NCBI GenBank assembly: GCA_015065165.1
Contig: SVQU01000006.1
Coordinates: 19,128-83,127 of the forward strand
DNA from: Oscillospiraceae bacterium
GTDB taxonomy: Bacteria; Bacillota; Clostridia; Oscillospirales; CAG-382
DNA length: 64,000 bases
Direction of reading: 5' to 3'
This document shows, piece after piece, positions 10,481-22,105 of the stretch; position 1 is the first letter of the stretch, and every line of letters begins with the position of its first letter. The translations under genes were made by a program, and so were the position numbers. The notes beneath the pieces are model-generated. The model ran no database searches. It saw only the letters and a program-made list of their open reading frames with translations, and was not told the DNA's origin.

Positions 10481-12284
10481 TATTGTCCTCCTGTGTGTTT
10501 ATATCTTTTTTCTTTTTTACTTTTCCTAAATATTCGTTAAGCGCGGACAGCGGGTCGGATTCGATTTTTTTATCAAACTCGTTACGCTCGCGCAGTTCCT
10601 TGAGGGCTTGTATATGTGAATTTAAAGCCGTTAAGGTTATATCTCCAAGCTGTAATCTCGAAGCACGGCAATTTTCCAAAGCGCCGATTTCACGGGAAGA
10701 AAGAACACCGTCCTTTGACAAAACAACCTCCCGCCCTGCGGCGAAATCGTCCTTAAACAGATTGAAAATCTTTTTGTTCAAAGCGGTGGCAAAATCATCC
10801 TCGGTAAGCTGTTTTACCGCCTCGGGACCGAAATCGCTTCTAACCAAAAGCAAGCCGAGAATTGCCTCCTCGTGGGATGCTTCCGAGGAAAAACGAAGCT
10901 TATCGGCGTTGACGTTCCCGCCGAAGCCGCTTTGCTCGCGCAGGGCATTACGCCCCTGCTCTTTTACCGCTTTACGTTCCTGACGGTTAAATTGCCGTTC
11001 GGCTTCGGTACGAACCGATTCCGCCGTTAAGCCAAGCTTTTCCGCGGCGCGGGATGAATAGACCTCGCGCTCGGGGCGGGATGCAAGGGTTGCTATAAAC
11101 GAAGTGATTTCCGAAACGGCACGAAGCTTGTCCTCGGCAACGGTAATATCATGTCTTGAAATAATTTCATCAATACGGTAATCAATTTGTCCCGAAGAAC
11201 CCGTAAGCTTTGCGCGGAACGCCGCCGCGCCGAATTTTTTTATAAATTCGTCGGGGTCCTTAGCCTCTGTACCCAAATTGATTATTTTTGTATCTACACC
11301 AACTTGATTTAGCAGGTCGATACCCTTTAAAGTAGCACGTCTTCCCGCTTTATCAATATCGTAGGCAAGATAAACCGTGCGGCAATATCTTGCGATTGTA
11401 CGGGCATGCTCGGGGGTTATGGCTGTACCCAGAGTGGCAATAGCGTTATCGAACCCTGCCTGGTGCATCGCTATGGCATCGGGTGCGCCTTCACACAACA
11501 CGAAGGTTGCGGTTTCGGTATTTTTCGCAAAATTAAGACCGAAAAGTATACGGCTTTTTTTGAATATAGGAGTATCCGAAGTGTTTATATACTTACGTTC
11601 CTCCTCGTTATCGCTTAATCGTCTGCCACTGAAAGCCACAACCTCGCCGTTGGCATCGAAAACAGGAAACATTACGCGGTGTCTGAACAAATCGTAAAGT
11701 CTGCCGTTTTTACTTTCCCCACCGAGGAAAGCGGTTTTAATTTCCAAAGGCGTAAAGCCTTTTGACATCAGATATTCGCACAGCGGTGCTTTGCCAAAGG
11801 GAGCGTTGGGGGCATATCCTATGCCGAAACGTTTTATTGTGGTGGAAGTAAACTGACGCTTTTCCAAATAAGAACGGGCAAAGGCGCCCTCTTGAGAAAG
11901 CAGGGATTTATAGAAGAAACGCGCCGCTTCGCGGTTGATTTCAAGCATCCTTTCCCGCCTTACGGTGGGTTCTTTGGATTTGTTTTCGTAGGTTTCTTCT
12001 ATTTTAATACCTGCGCGCTTTGCCAAAAATTCGATAGCTTCGCGGTATTCTAAATTTTCGGTTTGCATAACGAAGGTAACAACGTCGCCCCCTGCGCCGC
12101 AACCGAAGCAATAATAGCTTGAGGTAGCAGGAAACACCGTGAATGATGGGGTGCGTTCGCTATGAAAAGGACAGCGGCCAACAAGGTTCCCCCCTGCGCG
12201 TTTTAAGGTTACGGTTCTGCCGATAACCTCGTCTATACTGTTACGAAGCTTGATTTCTTCTAAAAATTCTCGGGTATACGCCAC
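10473..12284 (-). CDS. dnaG: DNA primase
   Basis: Zinc-finger [36 protein letters not shown] and toprim region; overlaps rpoD by 8 bp. Confidence 0.97.
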   Translation of the reverse strand: MAYTREFLEEIKLRNSIDEVIGRTVTLKRAGGNLVGRCPFHSERTPSFTVFPATSSYYCFGCGAGGDVVTFVMQTENLEYREAIEFLAKRAGIKIEETYENKSKEPTVRRERMLEINREAARFFYKSLLSQEGAFARSYLEKRQFTSTTIKRFGIGYAPNAPFGKAPLCEYLMSKGFTPLEIKTAFLGGESKNGRLYDLFRHRVMFPVFDANGEVVAFSGRRLSDNEEERKYINTSDTPIFKKSRILFGLNFAKNTETATFVLCEGAPDAIAMHQAGFDNAIATLGTAITPEHARTIARYCRTVYLAYDIDKAGRRATLKGIDLLNQVGVDTKIINLGTEAKDPDEFIKKFGAAAFRAKLTGSSGQIDYRIDEIISRHDITVAEDKLRAVSEITSFIATLASRPEREVYSSRAAEKLGLTAESVRTEAERQFNRQERKAVKEQGRNALREQSGFGGNVNADKLRFSSEASHEEAILGLLLVRSDFGPEAVKQLTEDDFATALNKKIFNLFKDDFAAGREVVLSKDGVLSSREIGALENCRASRLQLGDITLTALNSHIQALKELRERNEFDKKIESDPLSALNEYLGKVKKKKDINTQEDNNG

Positions 12285-12329
12285 GGTAATTCCTCCTTTC
12301 GTTATTGTGTGTCATAATTTGTTGAAATT

Positions 12330-13337
12330 TTATTTATATTGCCAAACCTTTGGCACAAAAAGCTCGTTAAAGCAGCCCAGGGCATATCTATCGGTCATAC
12401 CTGCAATAAAATCCGCCGCCGCGACACCGATACCGTCCCTCTCGGCATTTTTCAAATATTCCTTTGGGATGGCTTCGGGATGGGCGGAAAAATGCTCGTA
12501 AAGAAAGGTTATCATATTAAGAACCTTTCCGTCCTCGCTTTTGGCAATCTTGTTCATATAAACTCTGTCAAACATAAAATCTCGCAGTTCGTCCATAGCC
12601 TTTGCGTAAGGCTCTACAAGACCTATACCGTTTTCAACCCCGTGATTTACCGTTGCGGTAACAAGAGAGGTTATACGTTGGCTATGATTATCACCCAAAA
12701 GCTCGCTGATATGCTTTGGTATTTCCTTCACATCAAGGATACCTGCGCGGGAGGCATCGTCGATATCGTGGTTTATGTATGCAATTCTATCGGCGATTTT
12801 AATAATACGCCCCTCCAAAGTAGAAGCGGGCACCTCGCCGGTATGGCACAAAATGGCATCGCGAACCTCGAAGGTAAGATTTAAGCCCTCGCCCTCTTTT
12901 TCGAGATAATCCACCACGCGAAGGCTTTGCTCGTTATGGCGGAAGCCTCCGGGAAGAAGATAGTTAAGTGCCCTCTCGCCCGAATGGCCAAAGGGTGTAT
13001 GCCCCAAATCGTGGCCCAATGCCGATGCCTCGGTAAGGTCCTCGTTAAGCCTTAAAGCGCGGGCAATCGAACGGGCAATTTGTGCAACCTCTAAAGTATG
13101 AGTCAATCGAGTGCGGTAATGGTCCCCCTCGGGAGCGAGGAACACCTGCATTTTATGCATAAGACGGCGGAAGCTTTTTGAATGGATTATGCGATCTCTA
13201 TCCCTTTGGAATTCGGTACGCACATTACATTCCTCAACAGGCTTTAGCCTGCCCTTTGTATCCTTTACGTGAAATGCCTGTTCACAAAGGAAAGCATCCT
13301 CAAACGCCAACGTTCCGTTTTTAATCATTACAACCAC
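12330..13337 (-). CDS. dgt: Deoxyguanosinetriphosphate triphosphohydrolase family (HD domain)
   Basis: RTRLTHTLEVAQIARSIARALRLNEDLTEASALGHDLGHTPFGHSGERAL. Confidence 0.93.
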   Translation of the reverse strand: MVVMIKNGTLAFEDAFLCEQAFHVKDTKGRLKPVEECNVRTEFQRDRDRIIHSKSFRRLMHKMQVFLAPEGDHYRTRLTHTLEVAQIARSIARALRLNEDLTEASALGHDLGHTPFGHSGERALNYLLPGGFRHNEQSLRVVDYLEKEGEGLNLTFEVRDAILCHTGEVPASTLEGRIIKIADRIAYINHDIDDASRAGILDVKEIPKHISELLGDNHSQRITSLVTATVNHGVENGIGLVEPYAKAMDELRDFMFDRVYMNKIAKSEDGKVLNMITFLYEHFSAHPEAIPKEYLKNAERDGIGVAAADFIAGMTDRYALGCFNELFVPKVWQYK

Positions 13338-13521
13338 TCCAAAGCATTAAATTTCGCTTTTACAAACATATATACGCATAAAAAAACCGATTTTCTTTTT
13401 TTATTTCGAAAATTTTTATATTTTTTGTTAAATTTATTATTTGTTTTGGTTAATTGGGTTGTCTTTACGGAAATTTAGTGATATAATGTAACTTGTATTA
13501 TTATGAAATTAGGGAGGCAAT

Positions 13522-14391
13522 ATGTTTGGATATATCCGCCCCGTAAAGGGCGAGCTGTACGTTAAGGACAGTGAATTTTATTCGGCGATTTATTGCGGTC
13601 TTTGCAGGCACGGCGGAAAAAACATATCCCACCTTACCCGTTGGCTTTTAAATTACGATTTCGTTTTATTGGCGTTGCTCAGAATGTCATTATCCGAAGA
13701 ATCTGTATGCGTTGAGAAAAAGCGTTGTCCCTACAAGATAAAAAAATGCAAATGCGCTCGTGCCGACGAAAGCTATTCTTTTGTTTGTTCGGCTTTCGGG
13801 TTGCTTACTTATCACAAGATTCTTGACGATATACGGGACGAAAAGGGATTTAAGCGAGCTTTAAAGAAAACTGTTTTACCTGTTTTTTCAAGAATTGCAC
13901 GAAAATGCGATAGCTTTGTCGGTTTGAAGGAGATAATAGAACGCGGCATGTCCAAAACGTCGGAGGCGGAAAAGGAAAACTGCCCTTCTCCCGACAGGGC
14001 GGCGGACGGGTTTGCCGTTATGATGCGAGAAATTGCCGCCTATGGTGTTTCGGAGGAAAAGAAAGCCGTTGCAGAAAACTGCGGTTATCATATTGGGCGT
14101 TTCATTTATCTTGCAGATGCATTTGACGACCTTGAGCAGGACGAAAAAAGTGGAAACTACAACCCTTTTATCCTGCATTACGGCAGTGCAAAGGATGCGC
14201 TTTTGAAAAACGAAGAAATTAAAACAACGTTGTATGACAGTTTGAACGTATTTTCCAACTGTTATGCCCTTATTGCAAAAACACCCTTAAACGGTATTGA
14301 CAGATTGATTTTCAACATAACCGAATTAGGCGGCAGAGATGCCGTGAGACGCATTTGCGAAAGGAAGACCAAAAATGAACAATCCTTATGA
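13522..14391 (+). CDS. DUF5685 family protein
   Basis: [33 protein letters not shown]-terminus typical of DUF5685. Confidence 0.8.
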   Translation: MFGYIRPVKGELYVKDSEFYSAIYCGLCRHGGKNISHLTRWLLNYDFVLLALLRMSLSEESVCVEKKRCPYKIKKCKCARADESYSFVCSAFGLLTYHKILDDIRDEKGFKRALKKTVLPVFSRIARKCDSFVGLKEIIERGMSKTSEAEKENCPSPDRAADGFAVMMREIAAYGVSEEKKAVAENCGYHIGRFIYLADAFDDLEQDEKSGNYNPFILHYGSAKDALLKNEEIKTTLYDSLNVFSNCYALIAKTPLNGIDRLIFNITELGGRDAVRRICERKTKNEQSL

Positions 14392-14995
14392 AGTTCTCGG
14401 CGTTTCGGAAAACGCCACCGACGAAGAAATTAAAAAGGCTTATCGAAATTTAGCCAAGCAATATCACCCCGACAACTACGTTGACAACCCTCTTAAGGAC
14501 CTTGCCGCAGAAAAGATGAAAGCTATTAACGAGGCTTATGACACCATTCAGAAGATGAGGGCGCAGGGCGGAAGCGGTAACAGCGGCAGAACGAATTACA
14601 ATAACAACCAAAACCGCAACAACTATTACGGCGACAGCGGTTATGCAAGAGTGCGCCGTTTGATAAACGAAGGCAGAATCGGCGAAGCCGAAACCCTTTT
14701 GATGGGCATTAGCGACAGAAATGCGGAATGGCACTTTTTGATGAGCCTTATATATTACCGCAAGGGTTGGCTTCAGGATGCAAGAAACGAGATTAACATT
14801 GCTTGTCAGATGGACCCTTACAACAACGAATACCGGATGTTCCAGCAAAGAATGAGCAGCGGCGCGTTTTCCAGCCCTTATGCAGGTATGAACACAAATA
14901 CCGCAGGCTGTACGGGATGCGACGTTTGTCAAGGATTGATTTGCCTTAATTGCTGTTGTGAATGTATGGGCGGCGACTGTATACGCTGTTGCTGA
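14375..14995 (+). CDS. J-domain (DnaJ-like) protein with Cys-rich tail
   Basis: [33 protein letters not shown]-domain with HPD; C-terminus [28 protein letters not shown]. Confidence 0.9.
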   Translation: MNNPYEVLGVSENATDEEIKKAYRNLAKQYHPDNYVDNPLKDLAAEKMKAINEAYDTIQKMRAQGGSGNSGRTNYNNNQNRNNYYGDSGYARVRRLINEGRIGEAETLLMGISDRNAEWHFLMSLIYYRKGWLQDARNEINIACQMDPYNNEYRMFQQRMSSGAFSSPYAGMNTNTAGCTGCDVCQGLICLNCCCECMGGDCIRCC

Positions 14996-14996
14996 T

Positions 14997-15512
14997 ATGA
15001 AAAACGCAAGAAAAGTTGCCCTTTCGGGGGTTTTTACCGCCCTTTGCTTTGTATTTCTCTACGTGGGCTCGATTTTTCAGACGATGGATTTGAGTGCTGC
15101 GGCAATTGGAAGCATTATTGTTTTGGTGGCGATGATTGAGCTTGGAAAGAAATGGGCATTGGGTATATACGTATCGGCGGCAATACTTTCGGTTTTATTA
15201 TTGCCCTACAAATCACCTGCCGCGGTATTTGCTTTATTTGCGGGTTATTACCCTATTTTAAAAGCACCCCTTAACAGAATTAAGCCTATCGTATTTTCTT
15301 ATTTAGCAAGACTTTCCTGCTTTAACATTGCTTTTTTGGCTTTGTTTTTTGTGTTTACAAAGCTTTTGAACATTCAAGAAGATTATTTAAATTTAGAGAT
15401 TTTGATTTTCGTTTTGGGAAACGTTACCTTTTTGGTTTACGATTTTGCCTTGGAGCGTATTGCCGCAACCTATTTTACAAGGCTTAAACCAAAGCTTTTC
15501 GGCAAAGGATAG
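14997..15512 (+). CDS. Integral membrane protein, unknown function
   Basis: MKNARKVALSGVFTALCFVFLYVGSIF with several TM segments; start chosen just after the J-protein stop rather than at 14958. Confidence 0.65.
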   Translation: MKNARKVALSGVFTALCFVFLYVGSIFQTMDLSAAAIGSIIVLVAMIELGKKWALGIYVSAAILSVLLLPYKSPAAVFALFAGYYPILKAPLNRIKPIVFSYLARLSCFNIAFLALFFVFTKLLNIQEDYLNLEILIFVLGNVTFLVYDFALERIAATYFTRLKPKLFGKG

Positions 15513-15568
15513 TTGACAAAATATAATACCCGTGATATAATTATATGATATTTTTTCGGAGGACAGCC

Positions 15569-16447
15569 ATGATAAAGAGCATGACAGGCTATGGCAGACA
15601 CCGCGAGGTGATTGACGGCCGTGATATACTTTGCGAAGTCAAATCGGTTAACAGCCGATATCTTGACACAAACATTAAGCTTGGACGCGCATATAACGCC
15701 CTTGAGGACAAGGTTAAGCAATATGCCGCAACCCGTGTTTCCCGCGGGAAGATGGATATTTACATTTCCATCGACCGTATTGCGGGGGACGACAACGGTC
15801 TTTCTGTAAACGAGAAGTTTTTGGAAAGCTACGTTTCGCTTTTGAGAGATATTAAAGAAAGATATGCCTTGGGCGGAGACGTTACCATTCAGACCGTTGC
15901 GGGAAGAAGCGAGGTATTTCAGCTTACCCGTCCCGACGAGGATATGGAGGCAACTGCAGTTGCGCTGGCGCAGGTTATGGAAAAGGCCTTTGACGGCTTT
16001 ACCGCCATGCGCGAAACCGAAGGCGCAAAGCTTGAAGCCGACCTTTTGGGACATTTAGAGGTTCTTGAGGGTTTACGTGAAAAAATCGCGGAAAGAGCAC
16101 CTATTTCGGTTTCGGAAAACAACGAAAAAATGAAAGCCCGTATACGCGAATTGCTTGACGGAGTGGCTTACGACGAAGCAAGACTGCTTACCGAATGTGC
16201 TATTTTTGCGGACAAGGCCGACATAAGCGAGGAAATCGCGAGATTGGGCTCGCATTTTGAGCAGTTCAGGAAGATTTTAAAGGAAAACGTACCCGTTGGC
16301 AGAAAGCTTGATTTTCTTGTTCAGGAAATGAACCGCGAGGTTAACACCATCGGTTCGAAATGTAACGACGGCGAAACTGCAAAAATCGTTATCGATGCAA
16401 AGAGCTACGTAGAAAAAATCCGCGAGCAGATTCAGAACATTGAATAA
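15569..16447 (+). CDS. yicC: YicC family endoribonuclease
   Basis: MIKSMTGYGRHREVIDGRDILCEVKSVNSRYLD; start preceded by CGGAGGA. Confidence 0.93.
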   Translation: MIKSMTGYGRHREVIDGRDILCEVKSVNSRYLDTNIKLGRAYNALEDKVKQYAATRVSRGKMDIYISIDRIAGDDNGLSVNEKFLESYVSLLRDIKERYALGGDVTIQTVAGRSEVFQLTRPDEDMEATAVALAQVMEKAFDGFTAMRETEGAKLEADLLGHLEVLEGLREKIAERAPISVSENNEKMKARIRELLDGVAYDEARLLTECAIFADKADISEEIARLGSHFEQFRKILKENVPVGRKLDFLVQEMNREVNTIGSKCNDGETAKIVIDAKSYVEKIREQIQNIE

Positions 16448-16458
16448 GGAGCTACGAG

Positions 16459-16695
16459 ATGAAATTGATTGATGCAGGCTTCGGCAATTTCGTTAACAGC
16501 GAAAGGTTGATTTCTATCGTGTCCCCCGATTCGTTACCTGTGAGAAGATTGATTCAGGATGCGAAAAACGCGGGCAGACTTATTGATATCAGCTGCGGCA
16601 AAAAGACAAAATCGGTTTTGATTACAGACAGCGACCATATTATCTGTTCTGCGGAAGAACCAGACGTTATTATTAAAACTATCGAAAATAATTAA
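16459..16695 (+). CDS. remA: DUF370/RemA family protein
   Basis: MKLIDAGFGNFVNSERLISIVSPDSLPVRRLIQDAKNAGRLIDISCGKKTKSVLITDSDHII; located after yicC. Confidence 0.88.
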   Translation: MKLIDAGFGNFVNSERLISIVSPDSLPVRRLIQDAKNAGRLIDISCGKKTKSVLITDSDHIICSAEEPDVIIKTIENN

Positions 16696-16721
16696 ACTAT
16701 TATAAAAGAGGTATTTGTATT

Positions 16722-16982
16722 ATGATGCTTTATCCCACCGTTGCGGACCTTACAAACGACAAGGTTAACCGTTACAAATTAGTTATCGCTACCGCTAAAT
16801 GCGCACGTCATATTATTGACAAGGTTAACAGCGAGCAGGAATTGGCAGAACGTATGCGCGTTGACAACGACCGCTTCTCCAAGGACAGCAAAAACGACAA
16901 TCCCCTTCTTACCGAAAAGCCCGTTTCTATCGCTGTTCAGAAGCTTTACGACGGCGATTATACCATTGTTGACAACAAATAA
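16722..16982 (+). CDS. rpoZ: DNA-directed RNA polymerase omega subunit
   Basis: RYKLVIATAKCARHIID motif, small size and position between remA and priA. Confidence 0.85.
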   Translation: MMLYPTVADLTNDKVNRYKLVIATAKCARHIIDKVNSEQELAERMRVDNDRFSKDSKNDNPLLTEKPVSIAVQKLYDGDYTIVDNK

Positions 16983-16985
16983 AAA

Positions 16986-19457
16986 ATGAACAAAGCGTAT
17001 GCCTTCGTACACATAATTGATATTGCCTACGGTATTGACAGGCAATATACTTATGCGGTTCCTTATGATTTGCGAAATGAAATAAAGGTTGGTTCTGTTG
17101 CGGTTGTACCCTTTGGGAACGGAAACAAAAGAATGAGTGCGGTAGTTGTCGGGTTTTCGGACAATTGTGATTATCCGAGAATTAAAAGTATCGACAGCGT
17201 TATGCACTATCCTTTTGACGTGCCTGAGGATTTGGTTCGCGCATGCAGTTTTATGAAGGAACGCTTTTTTTGCACTTTCGGCAGTGCCTTTCGCGCGGTT
17301 ATCCCTCCGGGGGTGAATCTTTCAAGCGAAATTGTTTATTCGATTAATCCCGAAAAGGACCAAAGCCGCTTGAATGACGCCGCGGTTATTATGCTTCGCA
17401 GGATTTCGGAAAAGGAAATTGCCACCGAGCGTGAAATTATCATGGAGTTTGGCGACGAGGGCAAGGTTTTGTTGGATTCTCTTTGCAAATGCGATGCATT
17501 GATTAAAAACAGCCGTGTTGTTGAAAAGATGAACGAAAAAAATCTTTTCACATACAGTCTTACCGTAAACAACGAGGAAGCGCTTGCTTTGGCAGAATGC
17601 GGAGAGGGTTTAACAGAAAAGCAAAGGGGCTTAATTTCCCTGCTTTTGAATTACCCTGCCGCTACTATGCGAGAGATTGAAGAAATAGGCTCTTATTCGT
17701 CGGCAATAGTAAACGCTCTTATAAAAAAGGGCATTGTGGAAAAGCGAGAGACATCGTTTTTCAGAGAGGCTTATTCCTTTGAGGATATTCCGCCCGAAAA
17801 GGAATTTGTGCTTTCGGATGCACAGAAAAATGCCGTAGACGGTTTAAGCGAGCTTGCATTGAGCAACGAACCGAAAGCCGCTTTGCTTTTTGGTGTTACG
17901 GGCAGCGGAAAAACCAGAGTTATCACCGAGGTTGCCAAAAAGGTTATTGAGGACGGACGGCAGGTTATTGTGCTTTTGCCCGAGATTGGCTTGGCTTCGC
18001 AAGCGGTTAAGGCTTATGCCGCCGCCTTTGGAAAAAGGCTTGCGGTTATACATTCCATGCTTTCGGTTGGAGAGCGCACCGACACCTATCGCAGGATTCT
18101 TGCGGGGGACATCGACATAGTTATCGGCACACGAAGCGCGGTTTTTGCACCTTTTATTAAATTAGGTATGATTGCCATTGACGAAGAACAGGCGCACACC
18201 TATAAAAGCGAAATGCAACCCAAATACAATGCGGTTGATATGGCAAGGTTCAGATGTAATGAATCAAAGGCGCTTATGCTTTTGGCTTCTGCCACACCTT
18301 CAATCGAAAGCTTTTACAAGGCCGAAAAAGGCATTTACAAGCTATTTAAACTTGATAACCGTTTTGGCGGTGCAGTTTTGCCCAAGGTTATTATCGAAGA
18401 CCTGCGCGAGGATGCTTCACTTTCAAGCGGAAAGCTTATCGGCAAGCGTTTAAGCACGGAATTGAAGAATTCCAAGGAGAACGGCAGACAGGCTTTACTG
18501 TTTGTAAACCGCAGAGGATATAACTCGCACATTTCCTGCAAGGAATGCGGTTTTGTTTTTACCTGCCCGAATTGCTCGGTTTCGCTTACCCACCACGCTT
18601 ATGAGGGCAGTTTTAAAAGCGCAAGAAGAATGAGCTGTCATTATTGCGGTTACACCGCACAGTTACCCGCCATTTGCCCCGCTTGCGGCGGAAGTAAAAT
18701 TGGATATTCGGGATATGGGACACAAAAGCTTCAGGACGAATTAGAGCAGGATTTCCCTGATTTCAAAATCACCCGAATGGATTCGGACACCACCGGCGGT
18801 AAATTTTCCCACGATAAGATTATCGAAGGCTTTGCAAAGGGCGAAAGCGACGTTTTGATCGGCACACAGATGATTTCCAAGGGGCTGGACTTCCCCGGAG
18901 TTAACGTTGCGGGCGCTGTTTCTATTGACAGCAGTTTATATATGGACGATTTTAGAGCAAGTGAAAGAACCTTTTCGTTGATTACACAGCTTGTGGGCAG
19001 AGCCGGACGCTCGGGGGAAGAATCGAAAGCGATTTTGCAAACCTACAACCCCGAAAACGAAACCTTGCTTTTAGCGGCAACACAGGATTACGAAAGATTT
19101 TACGAAAGCGAAATTTTGCTTAGAAAAGCGGTGGTATTTCCCCCGTTTTGCTCTATGGCAGTTTTCGGTATTTCATCGGCAAACGAAAATGAATGTGAGA
19201 GCTTTGCATATAAGTTCGACACCGAATTACTTTCGCTTTACGACAAAAAATATAAAGACAGAATTAACGTTATAAAATTCGGTCCGTTCAGAAGCGGAAT
19301 TTATAAGGTTATGGGTAAATTCAGGCAGAGAATTATCATAAAATATAAGGACAATTCCCTTGCGCGTGAATTTTTCAAAGAATTACTAACAACGGGTTTG
19401 GATATGGCGCCCAAGGGTGTTAAGCTCGATTTGGACGTAAACCCCAGCATTATCTAA
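16986..19457 (+). CDS. priA: Primosomal protein N' (helicase PriA)
   Basis: LLFGVTGSGKTRVITEVAKKVI, DEEQAHTYKSEMQPKYNAVDMA, Zn-binding CKECGFVFTCPNC...CHYCGY...CPACGG. Confidence 0.96.
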   Translation: MNKAYAFVHIIDIAYGIDRQYTYAVPYDLRNEIKVGSVAVVPFGNGNKRMSAVVVGFSDNCDYPRIKSIDSVMHYPFDVPEDLVRACSFMKERFFCTFGSAFRAVIPPGVNLSSEIVYSINPEKDQSRLNDAAVIMLRRISEKEIATEREIIMEFGDEGKVLLDSLCKCDALIKNSRVVEKMNEKNLFTYSLTVNNEEALALAECGEGLTEKQRGLISLLLNYPAATMREIEEIGSYSSAIVNALIKKGIVEKRETSFFREAYSFEDIPPEKEFVLSDAQKNAVDGLSELALSNEPKAALLFGVTGSGKTRVITEVAKKVIEDGRQVIVLLPEIGLASQAVKAYAAAFGKRLAVIHSMLSVGERTDTYRRILAGDIDIVIGTRSAVFAPFIKLGMIAIDEEQAHTYKSEMQPKYNAVDMARFRCNESKALMLLASATPSIESFYKAEKGIYKLFKLDNRFGGAVLPKVIIEDLREDASLSSGKLIGKRLSTELKNSKENGRQALLFVNRRGYNSHISCKECGFVFTCPNCSVSLTHHAYEGSFKSARRMSCHYCGYTAQLPAICPACGGSKIGYSGYGTQKLQDELEQDFPDFKITRMDSDTTGGKFSHDKIIEGFAKGESDVLIGTQMISKGLDFPGVNVAGAVSIDSSLYMDDFRASERTFSLITQLVGRAGRSGEESKAILQTYNPENETLLLAATQDYERFYESEILLRKAVVFPPFCSMAVFGISSANENECESFAYKFDTELLSLYDKKYKDRINVIKFGPFRSGIYKVMGKFRQRIIIKYKDNSLAREFFKELLTTGLDMAPKGVKLDLDVNPSII

Positions 19458-19485
19458 CCCAAACAATATCTAAGGAGATTTAACT

Positions 19486-19956
19486 ATGGCAATTCTTAAT
19501 ATTTTAAAAGAGGGCGACGAAGCATTACGTAAAAAATGCAGAGAGGTTGAGGAAATTACCCCTCGCATATTACGGTTACTTGACGATATGCACGATACCC
19601 TCGAAAAGGCGCAGGGTGTTGGTCTTGCCGCACCTCAGGTTGGTGTTTTAAGAAGAATTGTTATCGTTGAAATCGACGACAAGAAATATGAAATGATTAA
19701 CCCCGTTATTATCGACAAAAAGGGCAAGCAGGAGGAAATAGAGGCTTGTCTTTCCGTACCTAACAAATACGGCAGCGTGGTTCGTCCCACCTGGGCAAAG
19801 GTTCGCGCTATGAACAGAAACGGCGAGATTTACGAGGTTGAGGGCGAAGGTCTTATGGCAAGATGCTTCTGCCACGAGCTTGACCATCTTGACGGTATTC
19901 TTTATATTGACAAGGCAAAAGAAATGTACGACCCCGAGGATATTGAGGAAGCATAA
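19486..19956 (+). CDS. def: Peptide deformylase
   Basis: GVGLAAPQVGV, EACLSVPN, CHELDHLDGILYID motifs. Confidence 0.97.
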   Translation: MAILNILKEGDEALRKKCREVEEITPRILRLLDDMHDTLEKAQGVGLAAPQVGVLRRIVIVEIDDKKYEMINPVIIDKKGKQEEIEACLSVPNKYGSVVRPTWAKVRAMNRNGEIYEVEGEGLMARCFCHELDHLDGILYIDKAKEMYDPEDIEEA

Positions 19957-20886
19957 ATGAGAATTGTTTTTATGGGCACGCCCGATTTTGCGGTTTCTTC
20001 TTTGGAAGCGCTTTACGAATCGGGACACGAAATTGCATTGGTTGTAAGCCAACCCGACAGACCTAAGGGACGCGGTTATAATCTTACCCCTTCTGCGGTG
20101 AAACAATATGCTTTGGAAAAAGGCACCGAGGTTATTACCCCCGCTTCGCTTAAGGACGAGGATGTTATTGCCAAGCTGAAAAGCGTTAACGCAGATTTAT
20201 TTGTTGTTACGGCTTACGGCAGAATACTTTCGAAAGAAATTTTGGATATACCAAGGCTTGGCTGTGTTAACGTGCACGCTTCCCTTCTTCCCAAATGGAG
20301 AGGCGCTGCCCCCATTAACCGTGCGATTATGTGCGGAGACAAGGTTGGCGGTGTTACCATTATGTATATGGACGTGGGACTTGACACCGGCGATATTATT
20401 ATAAAAAAGGCTATTGATATAAAAGACGATTGGACTGCCGAGGAATATCACGATGCTCTTGCAGAATGCGGAAAAGAGGCATTGAAGGAATTTATCGAAT
20501 GCGCCGAAAAGGGCGACATCCCCCGCCAAAAGCAGGATGACGATTTGGCAACCTACGCCGCGAAAATCGGAAACGAGGATGCATATCTTACCTTTGATGA
20601 GGATGCAATTGACGTCAGAAACAGAATTCGCGGTCTTTCACCCTTCCCCGGTTCCTTCTTCTTCCTTAACGGAAAGAGGTTTAAGGTTAGAAACGCGGTT
20701 CTTTCCGACGGAAACGGAGAAGTCGGCACAGTAATTTCCACTGACAAGGGCGGAATTGAGATTGCTTGTAAAAGCGGAAGTGTTATTATTACAAAATTAT
20801 GTCCCGAAGGCAAAGGCGTTTGTGATGCCGAAAGCTATTTAAGGGGCAACAAAATTGCGATCGGAACGAAGGTAAATGAGCGATAA
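19957..20886 (+). CDS. fmt: Methionyl-tRNA formyltransferase
   Basis: MRIVFMGTPDFAV, NVHASLLPKWRGAAPINRAI. Confidence 0.97.
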   Translation: MRIVFMGTPDFAVSSLEALYESGHEIALVVSQPDRPKGRGYNLTPSAVKQYALEKGTEVITPASLKDEDVIAKLKSVNADLFVVTAYGRILSKEILDIPRLGCVNVHASLLPKWRGAAPINRAIMCGDKVGGVTIMYMDVGLDTGDIIIKKAIDIKDDWTAEEYHDALAECGKEALKEFIECAEKGDIPRQKQDDDLATYAAKIGNEDAYLTFDEDAIDVRNRIRGLSPFPGSFFFLNGKRFKVRNAVLSDGNGEVGTVISTDKGGIEIACKSGSVIITKLCPEGKGVCDAESYLRGNKIAIGTKVNER

Positions 20887-22105
20887 AGCAAGGCTTGCGG
20901 CGTATAACGTCGTTAAAAGAATTTTCGACGGTGCATATTCCAACCTGGTGCTTTCCCACCAGGGTTTAAGCGGTTTGGACAGAGCTTTTGCCGAAAACAT
21001 TGTTTTGGGCACTCTTGAAAGAAAGGTTACTTTAGAGTACGTTCTTTCAAAATTTATAAACCGCCAATGCAGCTCGGAGGTTTCCGCCCTTTTAATTACG
21101 GGCATTTACCAGATCTTATATATGGACAGAGTTCCCGACAGCGCCGCTTGTGATGAAACGGTTAATCTAGCAAAAGAGCTTTTCGGACAAAAGGTTGCAG
21201 GATTTGCAAACGGTGTTTTAAGGAATATTTGTCGAAAAAAGGCAGCGGTTTTAAAGGGTATTGACCGTAGCGAGGGATATATCAAATATTCTGCCGACAA
21301 GGATTTATACAACCTTTTAAAGGGGTATTACCCCGAGAATATCGAAAAGATTTTTAATGCATTTTTTGGCAAGCCAGCCGCGTTTTTAAGGGTGAATACT
21401 CTTAAATCAAATGCAGAAGCGGTTGCCGAAAAGATAAATGGCAAGGTTATGGATTCAACCTGTGTTCAGGTGGAGGACATTTCCGAAGCTGTAAAATTGA
21501 TTTCCCAAGGTGAATTTTATATTCAGGGCAAGGCTTCTCAAGAGGCGGTCAAGCTTTTGGACGCAAAGCCCGACGAGATTATTATTGACGTTTGCGCCTG
21601 TCCCGGCGGAAAAAGTCTTGGCGCGGCAATTGATATGGAAAACAAGGGTAGGATTTATTCGCTGGACTTACACGATAAAAAACTGCCTTTAATTGAAAAA
21701 AGCGCATCACTTTTGGGTATTGACATTATCGAAACCCGCAAAAACGATGCGCGCAAGGCTATTGACGAATTTATAGGAATTGCCCACAAGGTTATTTGCG
21801 ACGTACCCTGCAGCGGTACGGGTGTTATGGGGTCAAAACCCGAAATTAAATACAAATCTCCCGAAGCTTTTAAAGGTCTTTATCCTACTCAGAGGGCGAT
21901 TATACAAGAAGCTTCTCGATATTTAAAGGTTGGCGGTGTTATGGTTTACTCTACTTGTTCCATCAACAAAGCCGAAAATGAAGACATCGTTGCAGACTTT
22001 TTGAAAAACAACTGGGGATTTAAGCTAACTTATGAAAAAACCTGCCTGCCCTTTGAAGCGGAATGCGAAGGGTTTTATATGGCGAAAATTATCAGGGAGT
22101 TATAA
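20876..22105 (+). CDS. rsmB: 16S rRNA (cytosine967-C5)-methyltransferase
   Basis: NusB-like N-terminus, IIDVCACPGGKSLGAAI, DVPCSGTGVMGSKPEIKY. Confidence 0.94.
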   Translation: MSDKARLAAYNVVKRIFDGAYSNLVLSHQGLSGLDRAFAENIVLGTLERKVTLEYVLSKFINRQCSSEVSALLITGIYQILYMDRVPDSAACDETVNLAKELFGQKVAGFANGVLRNICRKKAAVLKGIDRSEGYIKYSADKDLYNLLKGYYPENIEKIFNAFFGKPAAFLRVNTLKSNAEAVAEKINGKVMDSTCVQVEDISEAVKLISQGEFYIQGKASQEAVKLLDAKPDEIIIDVCACPGGKSLGAAIDMENKGRIYSLDLHDKKLPLIEKSASLLGIDIIETRKNDARKAIDEFIGIAHKVICDVPCSGTGVMGSKPEIKYKSPEAFKGLYPTQRAIIQEASRYLKVGGVMVYSTCSINKAENEDIVADFLKNNWGFKLTYEKTCLPFEAECEGFYMAKIIREL

